Assembly: GCA_014239715.1 (NCBI GenBank)
Contig: JAAZYJ010000208.1
Coordinates: 1 to 13,492 of the forward strand
From: Flavobacteriales bacterium
GTDB lineage: Bacteria > Bacteroidota > Bacteroidia > Flavobacteriales > Parvicellaceae
Direction of reading: 5' to 3'
DNA length: 13,492 nucleotides
Below are positions 1 through 7,199 of the stretch, piece after piece (within the stretch, counting starts at the first letter, position 1; each line of letters opens with the position of its first letter). The notes beneath the pieces are model-generated. The model made no database searches. It was given only the letters and a program-made list of their open reading frames with translations, and had not been told where the DNA came from. Position numbers and translations under genes: made by a program.

Positions 1-79
1 AATGGGCCGGAAACCACAGATTGTGCATGTATCAGACATGGTAAAATTGAAAGGAAGAAAAGAAAAGTATGTAGCATGA
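1..79 (+). CDS. Possible 3' end of an upstream plus-strand gene (weak)
   Basis: In the frame whose first full codon begins at position 2, an open stretch runs from the window edge to a TGA at 77-79. It would give a basic C-terminus of about 25 residues ending in KEKYVA. Codon use is unremarkable and the strand matches the three genes that follow, so it could be the tail of a gene lying outside the window. I do not recognise the family. A competing reading is the 5' end of a divergent minus-strand gene starting at the ATG at 39-37 (MSDTCTICGF...). The visible stretch is too short to decide, and it may be non-coding. The remaining 80-162 is the leader of the next gene; I see no strong promoter in it. 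Confidence 0.25.
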   Translation, partial: MGRKPQIVHVSDMVKLKGRKEKYVA

Positions 80-162
80 AAATTCATTTGTATAAAAATA
101 CGGATTTAATTCGCTTTCGAATAAGTAGATTGACAACAAGAAAAATGTAATTTCGTACGATT

Positions 163-1320
163 ATGGAAGAAGTATCTGAATTAAAGTTTGGCACAAAAGC
201 CATTCACGCAGGGGTTGAGCCAGATCCGTCAACAGGAGCGATCATGACTCCGATTTTTCAAACGTCAACTTACGTCCAGGATGGCGTCGGCAATCACAAA
301 GGGTATGAATCTTCAAGAACAGGGAATCCTACCAGAAATGCTTTGGAAAATGCAATTGCACAGCTTGAGAACGGCAAATATGGCGCTTGTTTTGGGTCAG
401 GAATGGCGGCAATAGACTGCCTTATGAAAATGTTAAAACCGGGGGATGAGGTAATCTCCACCAACGATTTATATGGGGGCTCATATCGGATTTTCACAAC
501 TATTTTTCAGCAGTATGGCATTAAATTTCACTTTGTACCCATGGGGGACCTCGATAATGTCAGGGAAAAACTGAACGCTAATACTCGGCTGATCTGGGCT
601 GAGACACCAACCAACCCAATGATGAATGTGATCGACATCAAGTCTTTGTCGGTAATTGCTAAGGAATGTGGTGCAATATTGGGTGTTGATAATACATTTG
701 CGACACCATACCTTCAGACTCCGTTGGATCTTGGAGCCGACATTGTGATGCATTCTGTAACAAAATATTTAGGAGGTCATTCAGATGTTGTAATGGGGGC
801 ATTGGTCACAAAAGATGACGATATAGCGGAAGAGATGTATAGGATTCAAAATTCTTCAGGGGCGGTTTGTGGACCGATGGATTCCTTTTTGGTTTTAAGA
901 GGGCTAAAGACATTGCATTTGAGAATCCAGAGGCATTGTGAGAATGGTGAGGTGATAGCAAATTATCTTAACGTACACCCAAAGGTTGATAAGGTGTATT
1001 GGCCGGGATTAGAATCACATGAAAATCATGCTGTTGCAAAATCTCAAATGTGTGGTTTTGGTGGTATGATCTCTTTCACTCTAAAGGGCAATAAGATCGA
1101 GGATGCCTTCTCTATAGTTAAAAATGTTAAATTGTTCACTCTTGCAGAATCTCTTGGGGGTGTAGAATCACTTATCGGGCATCCAGCTACGATGACGCAC
1201 GCTTCCATTCCTAAGGAAGAAAGGGAGCAAAGTGGTGTGGTAGATTCGTTGATCAGGTTAAGTGTTGGAATTGAGGACGTTGATGACCTGGTTGATGACC
1301 TGAAGCAAGCTATGGCTTAA
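163..1320 (+). CDS. metB: Cystathionine gamma-synthase / gamma-lyase family PLP enzyme
   Basis: A 385-residue cytosolic enzyme of the Cys/Met-metabolism PLP family (fold type I), the usual length for this group. It probably makes cystathionine from an activated homoserine and cysteine, or cleaves cystathionine. Visible motifs are YESSRTGNPTR (about residues 47-57; the Tyr and Arg that contact the PLP phosphate of the neighbouring subunit), FGSGMAA (about 78; phosphate-binding turn), DNTFATPYLQTP (about 175-186; the Asp that pairs with the PLP pyridine nitrogen), SVTKYLGGHSD with the Schiff-base lysine at K201, and SLGGVESL and MTHAS near the C-terminus, followed by the family ending RLSVGIED. 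The ATG at 163 places the family-typical KFGTKAIHAG just inside the N-terminus. Synthase, gamma-lyase and O-acylhomoserine sulfhydrylase members share all these motifs, so family membership is firm but the exact reaction and the symbol are tentative. The next gene starts 16 bp downstream, so the two are probably co-transcribed. Confidence 0.9.
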   Translation: MEEVSELKFGTKAIHAGVEPDPSTGAIMTPIFQTSTYVQDGVGNHKGYESSRTGNPTRNALENAIAQLENGKYGACFGSGMAAIDCLMKMLKPGDEVISTNDLYGGSYRIFTTIFQQYGIKFHFVPMGDLDNVREKLNANTRLIWAETPTNPMMNVIDIKSLSVIAKECGAILGVDNTFATPYLQTPLDLGADIVMHSVTKYLGGHSDVVMGALVTKDDDIAEEMYRIQNSSGAVCGPMDSFLVLRGLKTLHLRIQRHCENGEVIANYLNVHPKVDKVYWPGLESHENHAVAKSQMCGFGGMISFTLKGNKIEDAFSIVKNVKLFTLAESLGGVESLIGHPATMTHASIPKEEREQSGVVDSLIRLSVGIEDVDDLVDDLKQAMA

Positions 1321-1336
1321 ATTGTACCTTTAAATT

Positions 1337-2032
1337 ATGGAAGGAAATAAATTTGTAGTAATCGGAGTAGGCAGATATGGTCGACAGATCGCGTTAAAAC
1401 TTGCCAAAAAAGGAGCTGAGGTCTATTGTTTTGATTTTTCCGAAGATAAAATCGAAAGTCTTAAAGAAGACGTTGCGATGGCTGTTACCATGGACTGTAC
1501 AAAGAAAAAAAACCTAATGTCTCAAAGTATTGAGGATGTAGATGCAGCCGTGATCGCTATTGGAGAAAACTTTGAAGCAACGATCTTAACATGTGTGCAC
1601 CTGATTGATATAGGGATCAAGAGGATAATTGCCAGAGCAAGCGGTGACCAGCAACGGACGATATTGGAGAAGATTGGGGTGACAGAAATTCTAACACCAG
1701 AAGATGCGGTAGCAGAAGATGTGGTCGAAACGTTGATGAACCCCAGTATAATATCGTTTTTACAGCTTCCGGATAATTATGAAATTGCGGAGATTAAGAC
1801 GCCTATTGGCATTGCCAACAGGACCGTAGAAGACATAGGGTTAAGAGATAAATATAGGCTGACCTTGGTTACTCTTAAAAGAGAATTTGAAGAAGAGGTC
1901 AACGGGGAAGTGGTGAAAGAGCATCACACGATTGGGGTTCCCGGTTCAGATACAAAGGTGTTTGAAACTGATACGTTAGTGGTTTTTGGCACTATAAAGG
2001 ATATCGATAGGTTGTTGGAGATCAATTCGTAA
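1337..2032 (+). CDS. ktrA: Potassium-channel regulatory subunit, single-RCK KtrA/TrkA type
   Basis: A 231-residue cytoplasmic regulator with one RCK_N (Rossmann) domain followed by one RCK_C (TrkA_C) domain. The glycine motif GVGRYG is at residues 10-15, and the acidic residue ending the second beta strand, which binds the nucleotide ribose, is D33 (in CFDFSEDK). A TrkA_C-like region covers about 141-231 and holds a charged loop (EEEVNGEVVKE) longer than is usual there. In the family such proteins form an octameric ring that binds ATP/ADP or NAD(H) and gates a KtrB/TrkH-type potassium pore in the membrane. E. coli TrkA is about twice this length because it has two RCK units, so KtrA is the better comparison. 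No pore subunit is encoded in the window. The ATG lies 16 bp after the previous stop, suggesting co-transcription with the trans-sulfuration gene although the functions are unrelated. Confidence 0.9.
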   Translation: MEGNKFVVIGVGRYGRQIALKLAKKGAEVYCFDFSEDKIESLKEDVAMAVTMDCTKKKNLMSQSIEDVDAAVIAIGENFEATILTCVHLIDIGIKRIIARASGDQQRTILEKIGVTEILTPEDAVAEDVVETLMNPSIISFLQLPDNYEIAEIKTPIGIANRTVEDIGLRDKYRLTLVTLKREFEEEVNGEVVKEHHTIGVPGSDTKVFETDTLVVFGTIKDIDRLLEINS

Positions 2033-2182
2033 AATAACCAATATTTACCACTGACAGCGTATTTCAACCTTTGGTCAGAAACGGGACGCAATTGAGCCGG
2101 CAGTTTATTACTTTTACGTTGCATCACTCTTCTTTTTAATAAGTAAAGCGAGGACTTTGAATTGTACTTATTTATACCAATT

Positions 2183-4366
2183 ATGAAATATATTATCATT
2201 GCGTGTTTGTCATGTTTTCTTTTTTCGGCTGCATTTACGCAAGCAAATGGGCCAACTGTTAAGGATAAAAGGGAATCGCAAAGACATTTAGGAGTTAGAC
2301 AAGGTGAGGAGGTCGAATATTGCTCTACACATTGGAAACGGCAAGAAATGATGGAAAAACATCCCGCGTTGAAGGCCTTATACGAGAAACATCAGAGATC
2401 TCTGGATAAGGAGTATAAAGAGTTCTTAGCAGATAGATCTTCTAATCCTGAAGCAAAAGCCGGCGTTGTTTATACGATTCCTGTCGTATTTCACGTACTC
2501 CACCAGAATACAGCAGAAAATATTTCCTATGATCAAGTCGTTGATGCGGTTTCAATTCTTAACAGGGACTTCAGGTTGAACAATGTAGATGCCGGATCTG
2601 TGCAATCTAGTTTCAGTGGAATGCCGGCGGATGCGGAAATTGAATTTGCGTTAGCGACCATTGCTCCTAATGGGGACTGCTTCAATGGAGTCACCAGAAC
2701 ATATTCGTATTTTACTTATCTGGGGGAGGATGGTTCTGACCAAATTCAGGCAGTCATAGACGGGAATGATGTGTACAACGGGAATTGGCCCGGGGACGAA
2801 TATTTGAATATATATGTTGCTGTCGATATAGGTGGAGCCGCAGGTTATACAACGAATCCTGGTTGGTCAGGAACAGGCATGGGCAATGGAATTTGGATAC
2901 AGCACGGATATGTCGGAACTATTGGGACCGGAAGTGTTAGCAGAAGCAGATCGCTAACGCACGAGGTTGGCCACTGGCTGAATCTGGACCATTGCTGGGG
3001 GCCTAGCAACAATCCCGGGATTGCTTCGAACTGTGGTGATGACGACGACGTTAACGACACGCCTGAGTGTATAGGCGTTACATCTTGCCTCTTATTGAAC
3101 AATTCATGTTCAGGGGACAATTCGTATTGGGGGTTCAATCAGATAGACAATGTAGAGAACTATATGGAATATTCATATTGTTCGAAAATGTACACTCAAG
3201 GTCAGGTAGACCGCATGCGGGTTGCGTTGACGTCTTCCGCAGGTGGAAGGAACAACATCTGGAAGGCTGCAAATCTAGCAGCTGTAGGAGCTGATGCGGC
3301 ACCAACTGAGCTGTGTAAGGCGGATTTTAATGTAGACAAGTATGAGGTCTGTGCCGGAGGTGCGATTCAGTTTGAAGACCTTTCATTCAACAATGTTACC
3401 GGTTGGAGCTGGACCTTTCCCGGAGGATCACCAGCTTCTTCAACAGCACAACATCCGAATGTAATTTATTCTACGCCCGGAAATTATTCGGTAACCCTTG
3501 AGGCTACAAATGGTTCGGGTTTTGTAACAACAACTAAAACAGCGTACATTCTAGTACTTCCTAATACAGGAAGAAATGCACCGTACTCTGAAGGGTTTGA
3601 AACAATTTGGTCGCTTCCACACCCGGATTGGTTTGTTGAAAGTCAGGATGGTCAACAGTGGCAGGTAGGGGACATAGCAGCAGCAACTGGTTCAAGATCT
3701 GTGTGGATTGACAATAGTACGCCTAACAGCGCAACTGATGACAGTTTTATAAGTAATACAATTAATCTAGAGTATGCGACTAGCGTTGAGCTTAGCTTCA
3801 AATACGCTTTTGCTCGTAGGGAATCATCAAATTCGGATAAACTTGAGGTTTGGGCCAGTGCTAATTGTGGTGAATCCTGGGCCCTACGTAAGAATATTTC
3901 AGCTGCGGTTGTAGCGACTGCCCCTGAGCAGAGTGGAACTTTTATTCCAACTTCTTCAGAATGGGAAGAAGTTACTGTTACCAACATCAATTCGACATAC
4001 TGGACACCAAGGTTCAGGTTTAAGATCGTTTACGTTGGTGGTGGTGGCAATAATATCTATCTCGATGATATAAACCTAGATGCCGTTCTAGGTGTTTCGG
4101 AATTAGACCTGATTAGAGATTTCAATATTTATCCAAACCCATTTAACAATGAGGCCAATGTTGAGTTCAATTTATTGAAAGCGTCTGATATAAATGTTCA
4201 GATGTTTGACATGGTAGGTAAATTATTAAAATCAGATCAGCACAATAACATGTCGGAAGGGAACCATGTGTTGAGCCTTGATGCCGGTGGATTAGCTACA
4301 GGAGTATATACAGTGAAGCTAAACGTGGGAGGGGCAGAATTAACAAGAAGGGTAGTAATACATTAG
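2183..4366 (+). CDS. Secreted M43 (pappalysin-like) metalloprotease with PKD domain and T9SS sorting domain
   Basis: A 727-residue exported zinc protease. I start at ATG 2183, which begins a clean signal peptide (MKYIIIACLS...); an in-frame TTG seven codons upstream (2162) adds nothing useful. Order of parts: signal peptide to about 19, with Q20 as the possible first mature residue; a charged propeptide to about 95 holding C47 (YCSTHW), possibly a cysteine switch as reported for related zymogens; a catalytic domain from YTIPVVFHVLH (about 97) with the zinc motif HEVGHWLNLDH (H260, E261, H264, H270) and a Met-turn NYMEYS at M328; a PKD domain (about 376-462, WSWTFPGGSP and PGNYSVTL); a MAM/jelly-roll-like module (about 466-640); and a C-terminal type A sorting domain starting at IYPNPF (about 648) and ending GVYTVKL...RRVVIH. 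The product should cross the inner membrane by Sec and the outer membrane by T9SS. The zinc motif has Asn where the consensus has Gly. Substrate is unknown. Confidence 0.92.
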   Translation: MKYIIIACLSCFLFSAAFTQANGPTVKDKRESQRHLGVRQGEEVEYCSTHWKRQEMMEKHPALKALYEKHQRSLDKEYKEFLADRSSNPEAKAGVVYTIPVVFHVLHQNTAENISYDQVVDAVSILNRDFRLNNVDAGSVQSSFSGMPADAEIEFALATIAPNGDCFNGVTRTYSYFTYLGEDGSDQIQAVIDGNDVYNGNWPGDEYLNIYVAVDIGGAAGYTTNPGWSGTGMGNGIWIQHGYVGTIGTGSVSRSRSLTHEVGHWLNLDHCWGPSNNPGIASNCGDDDDVNDTPECIGVTSCLLLNNSCSGDNSYWGFNQIDNVENYMEYSYCSKMYTQGQVDRMRVALTSSAGGRNNIWKAANLAAVGADAAPTELCKADFNVDKYEVCAGGAIQFEDLSFNNVTGWSWTFPGGSPASSTAQHPNVIYSTPGNYSVTLEATNGSGFVTTTKTAYILVLPNTGRNAPYSEGFETIWSLPHPDWFVESQDGQQWQVGDIAAATGSRSVWIDNSTPNSATDDSFISNTINLEYATSVELSFKYAFARRESSNSDKLEVWASANCGESWALRKNISAAVVATAPEQSGTFIPTSSEWEEVTVTNINSTYWTPRFRFKIVYVGGGGNNIYLDDINLDAVLGVSELDLIRDFNIYPNPFNNEANVEFNLLKASDINVQMFDMVGKLLKSDQHNNMSEGNHVLSLDAGGLATGVYTVKLNVGGAELTRRVVIH

Positions 4367-4418
4367 TGCTTTTCGTTCCTGAGTCCAGCGGAGGAGGGAT
4401 AAAGTTTAGTTCTAATGC

Positions 4419-5708
4419 TTAATCTAAGCAGATCGTTGAAATTGCAGTAGCTAAAGAGTGTATTTGTTCTTCACTATTGTAACAAGCGCAGGATACGCGA
4501 ATTGCGTTCAATTCATTCTCGTATATCCCCCTAACTCTTATCCGATAACTACGGAACAATAACTTCTGAACTTCGGAATACGATCGACCTTTTATTTTAA
4601 ATGTAAGGATCGAAGCGGAATATGGCCCGGGTGCAGGGGTTAAAAATTCTACGCCCTCCACCTCATTTAATTTGGTTCTTAGCAGCATAGCCATCTCTGA
4701 TCCACGAGCCTGTAGTTTATCAATGCCGATTTCCTTTATAAAGTCTATTGCCGAATTCAGGCCAACCAGCAGCGAAGCATTTCTTGTGCCGTATTCATAT
4801 CTGCTAGCCTCCTTTTTAAGCTCCAGCAGCCCGGTTTTCTGGTCATACAAATCATTTGAATAAGCACCGACATAATCAGTGTCGAGTACGTTAAGGTTGC
4901 GTTCGGCAATATGTAGTATTCCGGTTCCTTTTGGTCCAAACAACCATTTATGACCACAAGATATATAGTAATCGGAATCAATATCATTCAGGTCAAGTGA
5001 AATCATTCCGGCTGCTTGCGCTCCATCAACACAAGAAATGACACCCATTTCTTTGCAGCGTGCGACAATTTTCTTTGCAGGCAACACCATGCCGTTTGTA
5101 CAGGTAACGTGAGAGAACACAACCACTTTTGTTTTAGAGGAAACTGCCCCGACAATCCGCTCAAAATTTAATTGACCGCTTAAGTCAAGATCGACTGAAA
5201 TTATTTTTGCCCCGACTTTGTTTGCAACAGATATCCAGGGCATAGCCCCCCCAACGTGCTCATGTGTTGTTAGAACTATTTCATCATCTTTTTTGAGGCC
5301 TATTCCCAGAGCAACTATGTTCATTCCCTCGGTGGCGTTTCTGGTAAACGCTATTTCTTTGGGTTTGGCGCCAAAGAATTGGGAGATATTCTGACGAATA
5401 TCTTCTACATAATGGCGCCCCGTTTTCACTACTTCTTCGAACTCGTATGTGCTTTCTATAATTGATTCAATTACACTTTTAGGCGAACGTCCGAGTGTAG
5501 AGTTGTTGAGATAAATAAATCCATCCTTAACAAGGAACTGGTTCCTGATAACAGCCCAATAATCACTTGAGGTGCCTTCTGTATATGCATTATCTTGCTC
5601 CGCACCTTGATTGGCAAGAAGTGTTGAAAGTCCCGACAGATTCGTTCCGAGCTCAGCTGCAAGTCCGGTTAGGATTACTCTTTTTATAAACTCCCTTCTT
5701 TTAGGCAT
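4419..5708 (-). CDS. Class V aminotransferase-like PLP enzyme with Tat signal
   Basis: A 429-residue fold-type I PLP enzyme of the aminotransferase class V / cysteine desulfurase superfamily (isopenicillin N epimerase-like branch). The N-terminus MPKRREFIKR followed by a mildly hydrophobic stretch to about residue 33 looks like a twin-arginine signal, so the enzyme would be folded with its cofactor and then exported to the periplasm. Active-site features are TRNATEGMN (about 122-130), the acidic residue of VDGAQAAG (D228, pairing with the PLP ring nitrogen), and SCGHKWLFGPKGTG with the Schiff-base lysine K254. No neighbour suggests the substrate; epimerase, lyase and desulfurase activities all occur in the superfamily. 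I see no desulfurase-type catalytic cysteine loop, but cannot exclude one. The gene converges on the M43 protease gene with 52 bp between the stop codons, and lies 83 bp downstream of the next gene on its strand. Confidence 0.85.
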   Translation of the reverse strand: MPKRREFIKRVILTGLAAELGTNLSGLSTLLANQGAEQDNAYTEGTSSDYWAVIRNQFLVKDGFIYLNNSTLGRSPKSVIESIIESTYEFEEVVKTGRHYVEDIRQNISQFFGAKPKEIAFTRNATEGMNIVALGIGLKKDDEIVLTTHEHVGGAMPWISVANKVGAKIISVDLDLSGQLNFERIVGAVSSKTKVVVFSHVTCTNGMVLPAKKIVARCKEMGVISCVDGAQAAGMISLDLNDIDSDYYISCGHKWLFGPKGTGILHIAERNLNVLDTDYVGAYSNDLYDQKTGLLELKKEASRYEYGTRNASLLVGLNSAIDFIKEIGIDKLQARGSEMAMLLRTKLNEVEGVEFLTPAPGPYSASILTFKIKGRSYSEVQKLLFRSYRIRVRGIYENELNAIRVSCACYNSEEQIHSLATAISTICLD

Positions 5709-5791
5709 TTCGGTAAGTAATTAAAATTGTCGAACCAAGGGTGAGTAAGTGCAGCGTTATTGAACACAATACTTCCATAAACACGATAACA

Positions 5792-6259
5792 CTATTTGTA
5801 ACCTTGAAGAACGCATACGCATCCTTCGTGATGAATACCGTGTGTGGTTTCAGCTTCAGGAACAACTATTTTGAGAATAAATTGCTGAGTTGACTCCACC
5901 TTAAAATCAAAATAGTTAACGTCCGCATCTTTGCTATTAAACAATTGCGTACGGTTTTTATCAAGTAACACGAAAGACACAGGGCCTAATATTGGTTGGG
6001 AGCAGACCATTAATCGGTAAGTTTTCCCTTCATGAAAAGTGAGTGAGATGTCCAGTTTGTCACCCTCTAGAACAACTGCGTTATTCAATTGACCGCTAAA
6101 TGCGAAATCATCATTTTCTAGATAGGGAAGGCATTTTCTTTTCGCAAAAGAACGACATTGTGCTTGTAAAGCACTGGTCGAAAAAATCAATGCAAGTAAC
6201 AGAATTGAAGCGACTATTCTATTTGACCGAACTTTCTTATTTACGTTTTTATCTAACAA
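5792..6259 (-). CDS. Small secreted cysteine-containing protein of unknown function
   Basis: A 155-residue protein with a Sec signal peptide: basic N-terminus, hydrophobic core at about 15-30, then ALQA before Q34. The mature part is about 122 residues with five cysteines (C35, C43, C86, C147, C149) and a histidine-rich C-terminus (THGIHHEGCVC). Its beta-rich pattern (FSGQLNN, LTFHEGKTYRLMVC, ILKIVVP) suggests a small beta-sandwich, but I cannot name a function. I recall similar short exported proteins in other Bacteroidota; that is memory, not a search. The start is inferred to be TTG at 6259, the only usual start codon between an in-frame stop at 6271-6269 and the signal-peptide core; it is preceded by a purine-rich GGGAAGAGG. 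It overlaps the 3' end of the upstream lipoprotein gene by 11 bp, which suggests translational coupling. Confidence 0.75.
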   Translation of the reverse strand: MLDKNVNKKVRSNRIVASILLLALIFSTSALQAQCRSFAKRKCLPYLENDDFAFSGQLNNAVVLEGDKLDISLTFHEGKTYRLMVCSQPILGPVSFVLLDKNRTQLFNSKDADVNYFDFKVESTQQFILKIVVPEAETTHGIHHEGCVCVLQGYK

Positions 6260-7148
6260 CCTCTTCCCTTATATTATACACTTTAAGTGTAATTTCTTCA
6301 AGCAGCTCGAGAGTCATCCGCCTTTCAATTTTCACACCAATTGTTGGGACTGAATCACCTACATTTCCGCCTTCTCCCGGAGATTCAGTCACTTTAATTT
6401 TGTCAAATGATTGTTTCAGATCTCTCAGGCTGACTAGAAGTTCTTTAATAGTTAGGCTACTTGTCTGATAAAGGTTTGCCAGACCGATTACATTGTCAAG
6501 TGCCACAGCTTGTTCAGCAATGCGATCGATCATCTTTTGGTTTTCCACATTGATCTTTGCTTGTCCACAGGCGATGTTTAGCCCTTCGATCCACCCCCCA
6601 ATCACAATTAATGCGGCCAGCTCGGGTCGATGGTCGTCTTCTAGTTTGGATTCTATTTCCCAAAAAGTATTGGTAATGATCGCCTGTACAGAATCAGCAT
6701 TGTCTCGATTATCATTCAAGCGGTCAACCACAGTTTGGTCGAAAATACTTTCCAGTCCTAGCTCTTCTCCTAAACTTCTGGTACAAGCTAACAACATCAT
6801 AACATCCGCGGTCTTGTTGAAAGCAGAACAGTAGTTTACATCTGCTCCATAAACACCCATATTCAATGCCCTTTCTGCCTTAGATGTGTAATCATCCAGT
6901 TTTTGTGGATCATTAGTTAGCTGGACGTCAAACACAGCACCGGCTTCTTCTATAATATCAATAGTAACCCGAGGCGAAGGAATGGAATAAAAAATGTTTT
7001 CAATTGCCGTGACTTTATCTTTAAGTGTTGCGTTGTCTGATAAATTATTACCGTTATGCTCTTGAGTGTGCTCTATTTTATCGGAATTTTAGTCATCTGC
7101 ACAACCCAAAAATACGGTCAGGGCAAGCAAGAAAATTAATTTTTTCAT
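6249..7148 (-). pseudogene. Bacteroidota lipoprotein of unknown function, interrupted by an in-frame TAA at codon 20
   Basis: Reading from ATG 7148, the frame encodes a lipoprotein signal (MKKLIFLLALTVFLGC, lipobox FLGC at about 13-16), then ADD, then a TAA at 7091-7089 (codon 20). The same frame then stays open for 279 codons to the TAA at 6251-6249. The continuation begins with a polar linker (NSDKIEHTQEHNGNN) and moves into a mostly helical domain with IPSPRVTIDIIEEAGAVFD, LNMGVYGADV and GGWIEGL, which I recall as conserved in an uncharacterised Bacteroidota lipoprotein family. Because signal and body share one frame, a single substitution at codon 20 would explain the break; no indel is needed. 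The first conventional start after the stop is GTG 6935, which would give a 228-residue protein lacking both the lipobox and the IPSP segment. A consensus promoter sits just upstream of ATG 7148, supporting that start. Alternatives are a sequencing error, a recent null mutation, or readthrough. Confidence 0.75.
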
Positions 7149-7162
7149 TATTACGGCTTTGT

Positions 7163-7199
7163 ATCGTATCAAATATAACATAAAATCAATGTGCTTCAA
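7163..7199 (-). promoter_or_regulatory. Bacteroidota-type promoter (TTG-N19-TATATTTG) for the lipoprotein gene
   Basis: On the minus strand, TATATTTG (7177-7170) matches the Bacteroidota -7 element TAnnTTTG exactly. A TTG (7199-7197) lies 19 bases upstream, where the -33 element is expected. Transcription would start at about 7163-7165, roughly 15 bases before the ATG at 7148. The -33 part lies inside the last codons of polA, so the lipoprotein and small secreted protein pair can be transcribed independently of polA. Confidence 0.6.

Noticed and set aside
130..155. TTG (130-132) and TAATTTCG (148-155) as a promoter for the trans-sulfuration gene
   Set aside because: The spacing is only 15 bases, the -7 element has a mismatch, and the transcript would start at or next to the ATG at 163.
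2092..2116. TTG (2092-2094) and TACTTTTA (2109-2116) as a promoter for the M43 protease gene
   Set aside because: The spacing of 14 bases is too short and the last base of the -7 element does not match.
3067..3294. Additional short open frames inside or opposite the protease, polA and other long genes
   Set aside because: They lie wholly within well-supported coding regions in other frames and show no signal, domain or start-site features of their own.
4416..4430. Small hairpin TGCTTA-ATC-TAAGCA between the convergent protease and PLP-enzyme genes as a bidirectional terminator
   Set aside because: A 6-bp stem with a 3-base loop and no T-tract on either strand; it overlaps the PLP-enzyme stop codon and is probably chance.
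6249..7148. Recoding of TAA as a sense codon in this organism
   Set aside because: Other genes in the window, including the KtrA-like, glutaminyl cyclase and both MORN-like genes, end normally at TAA, so a general code change is excluded.
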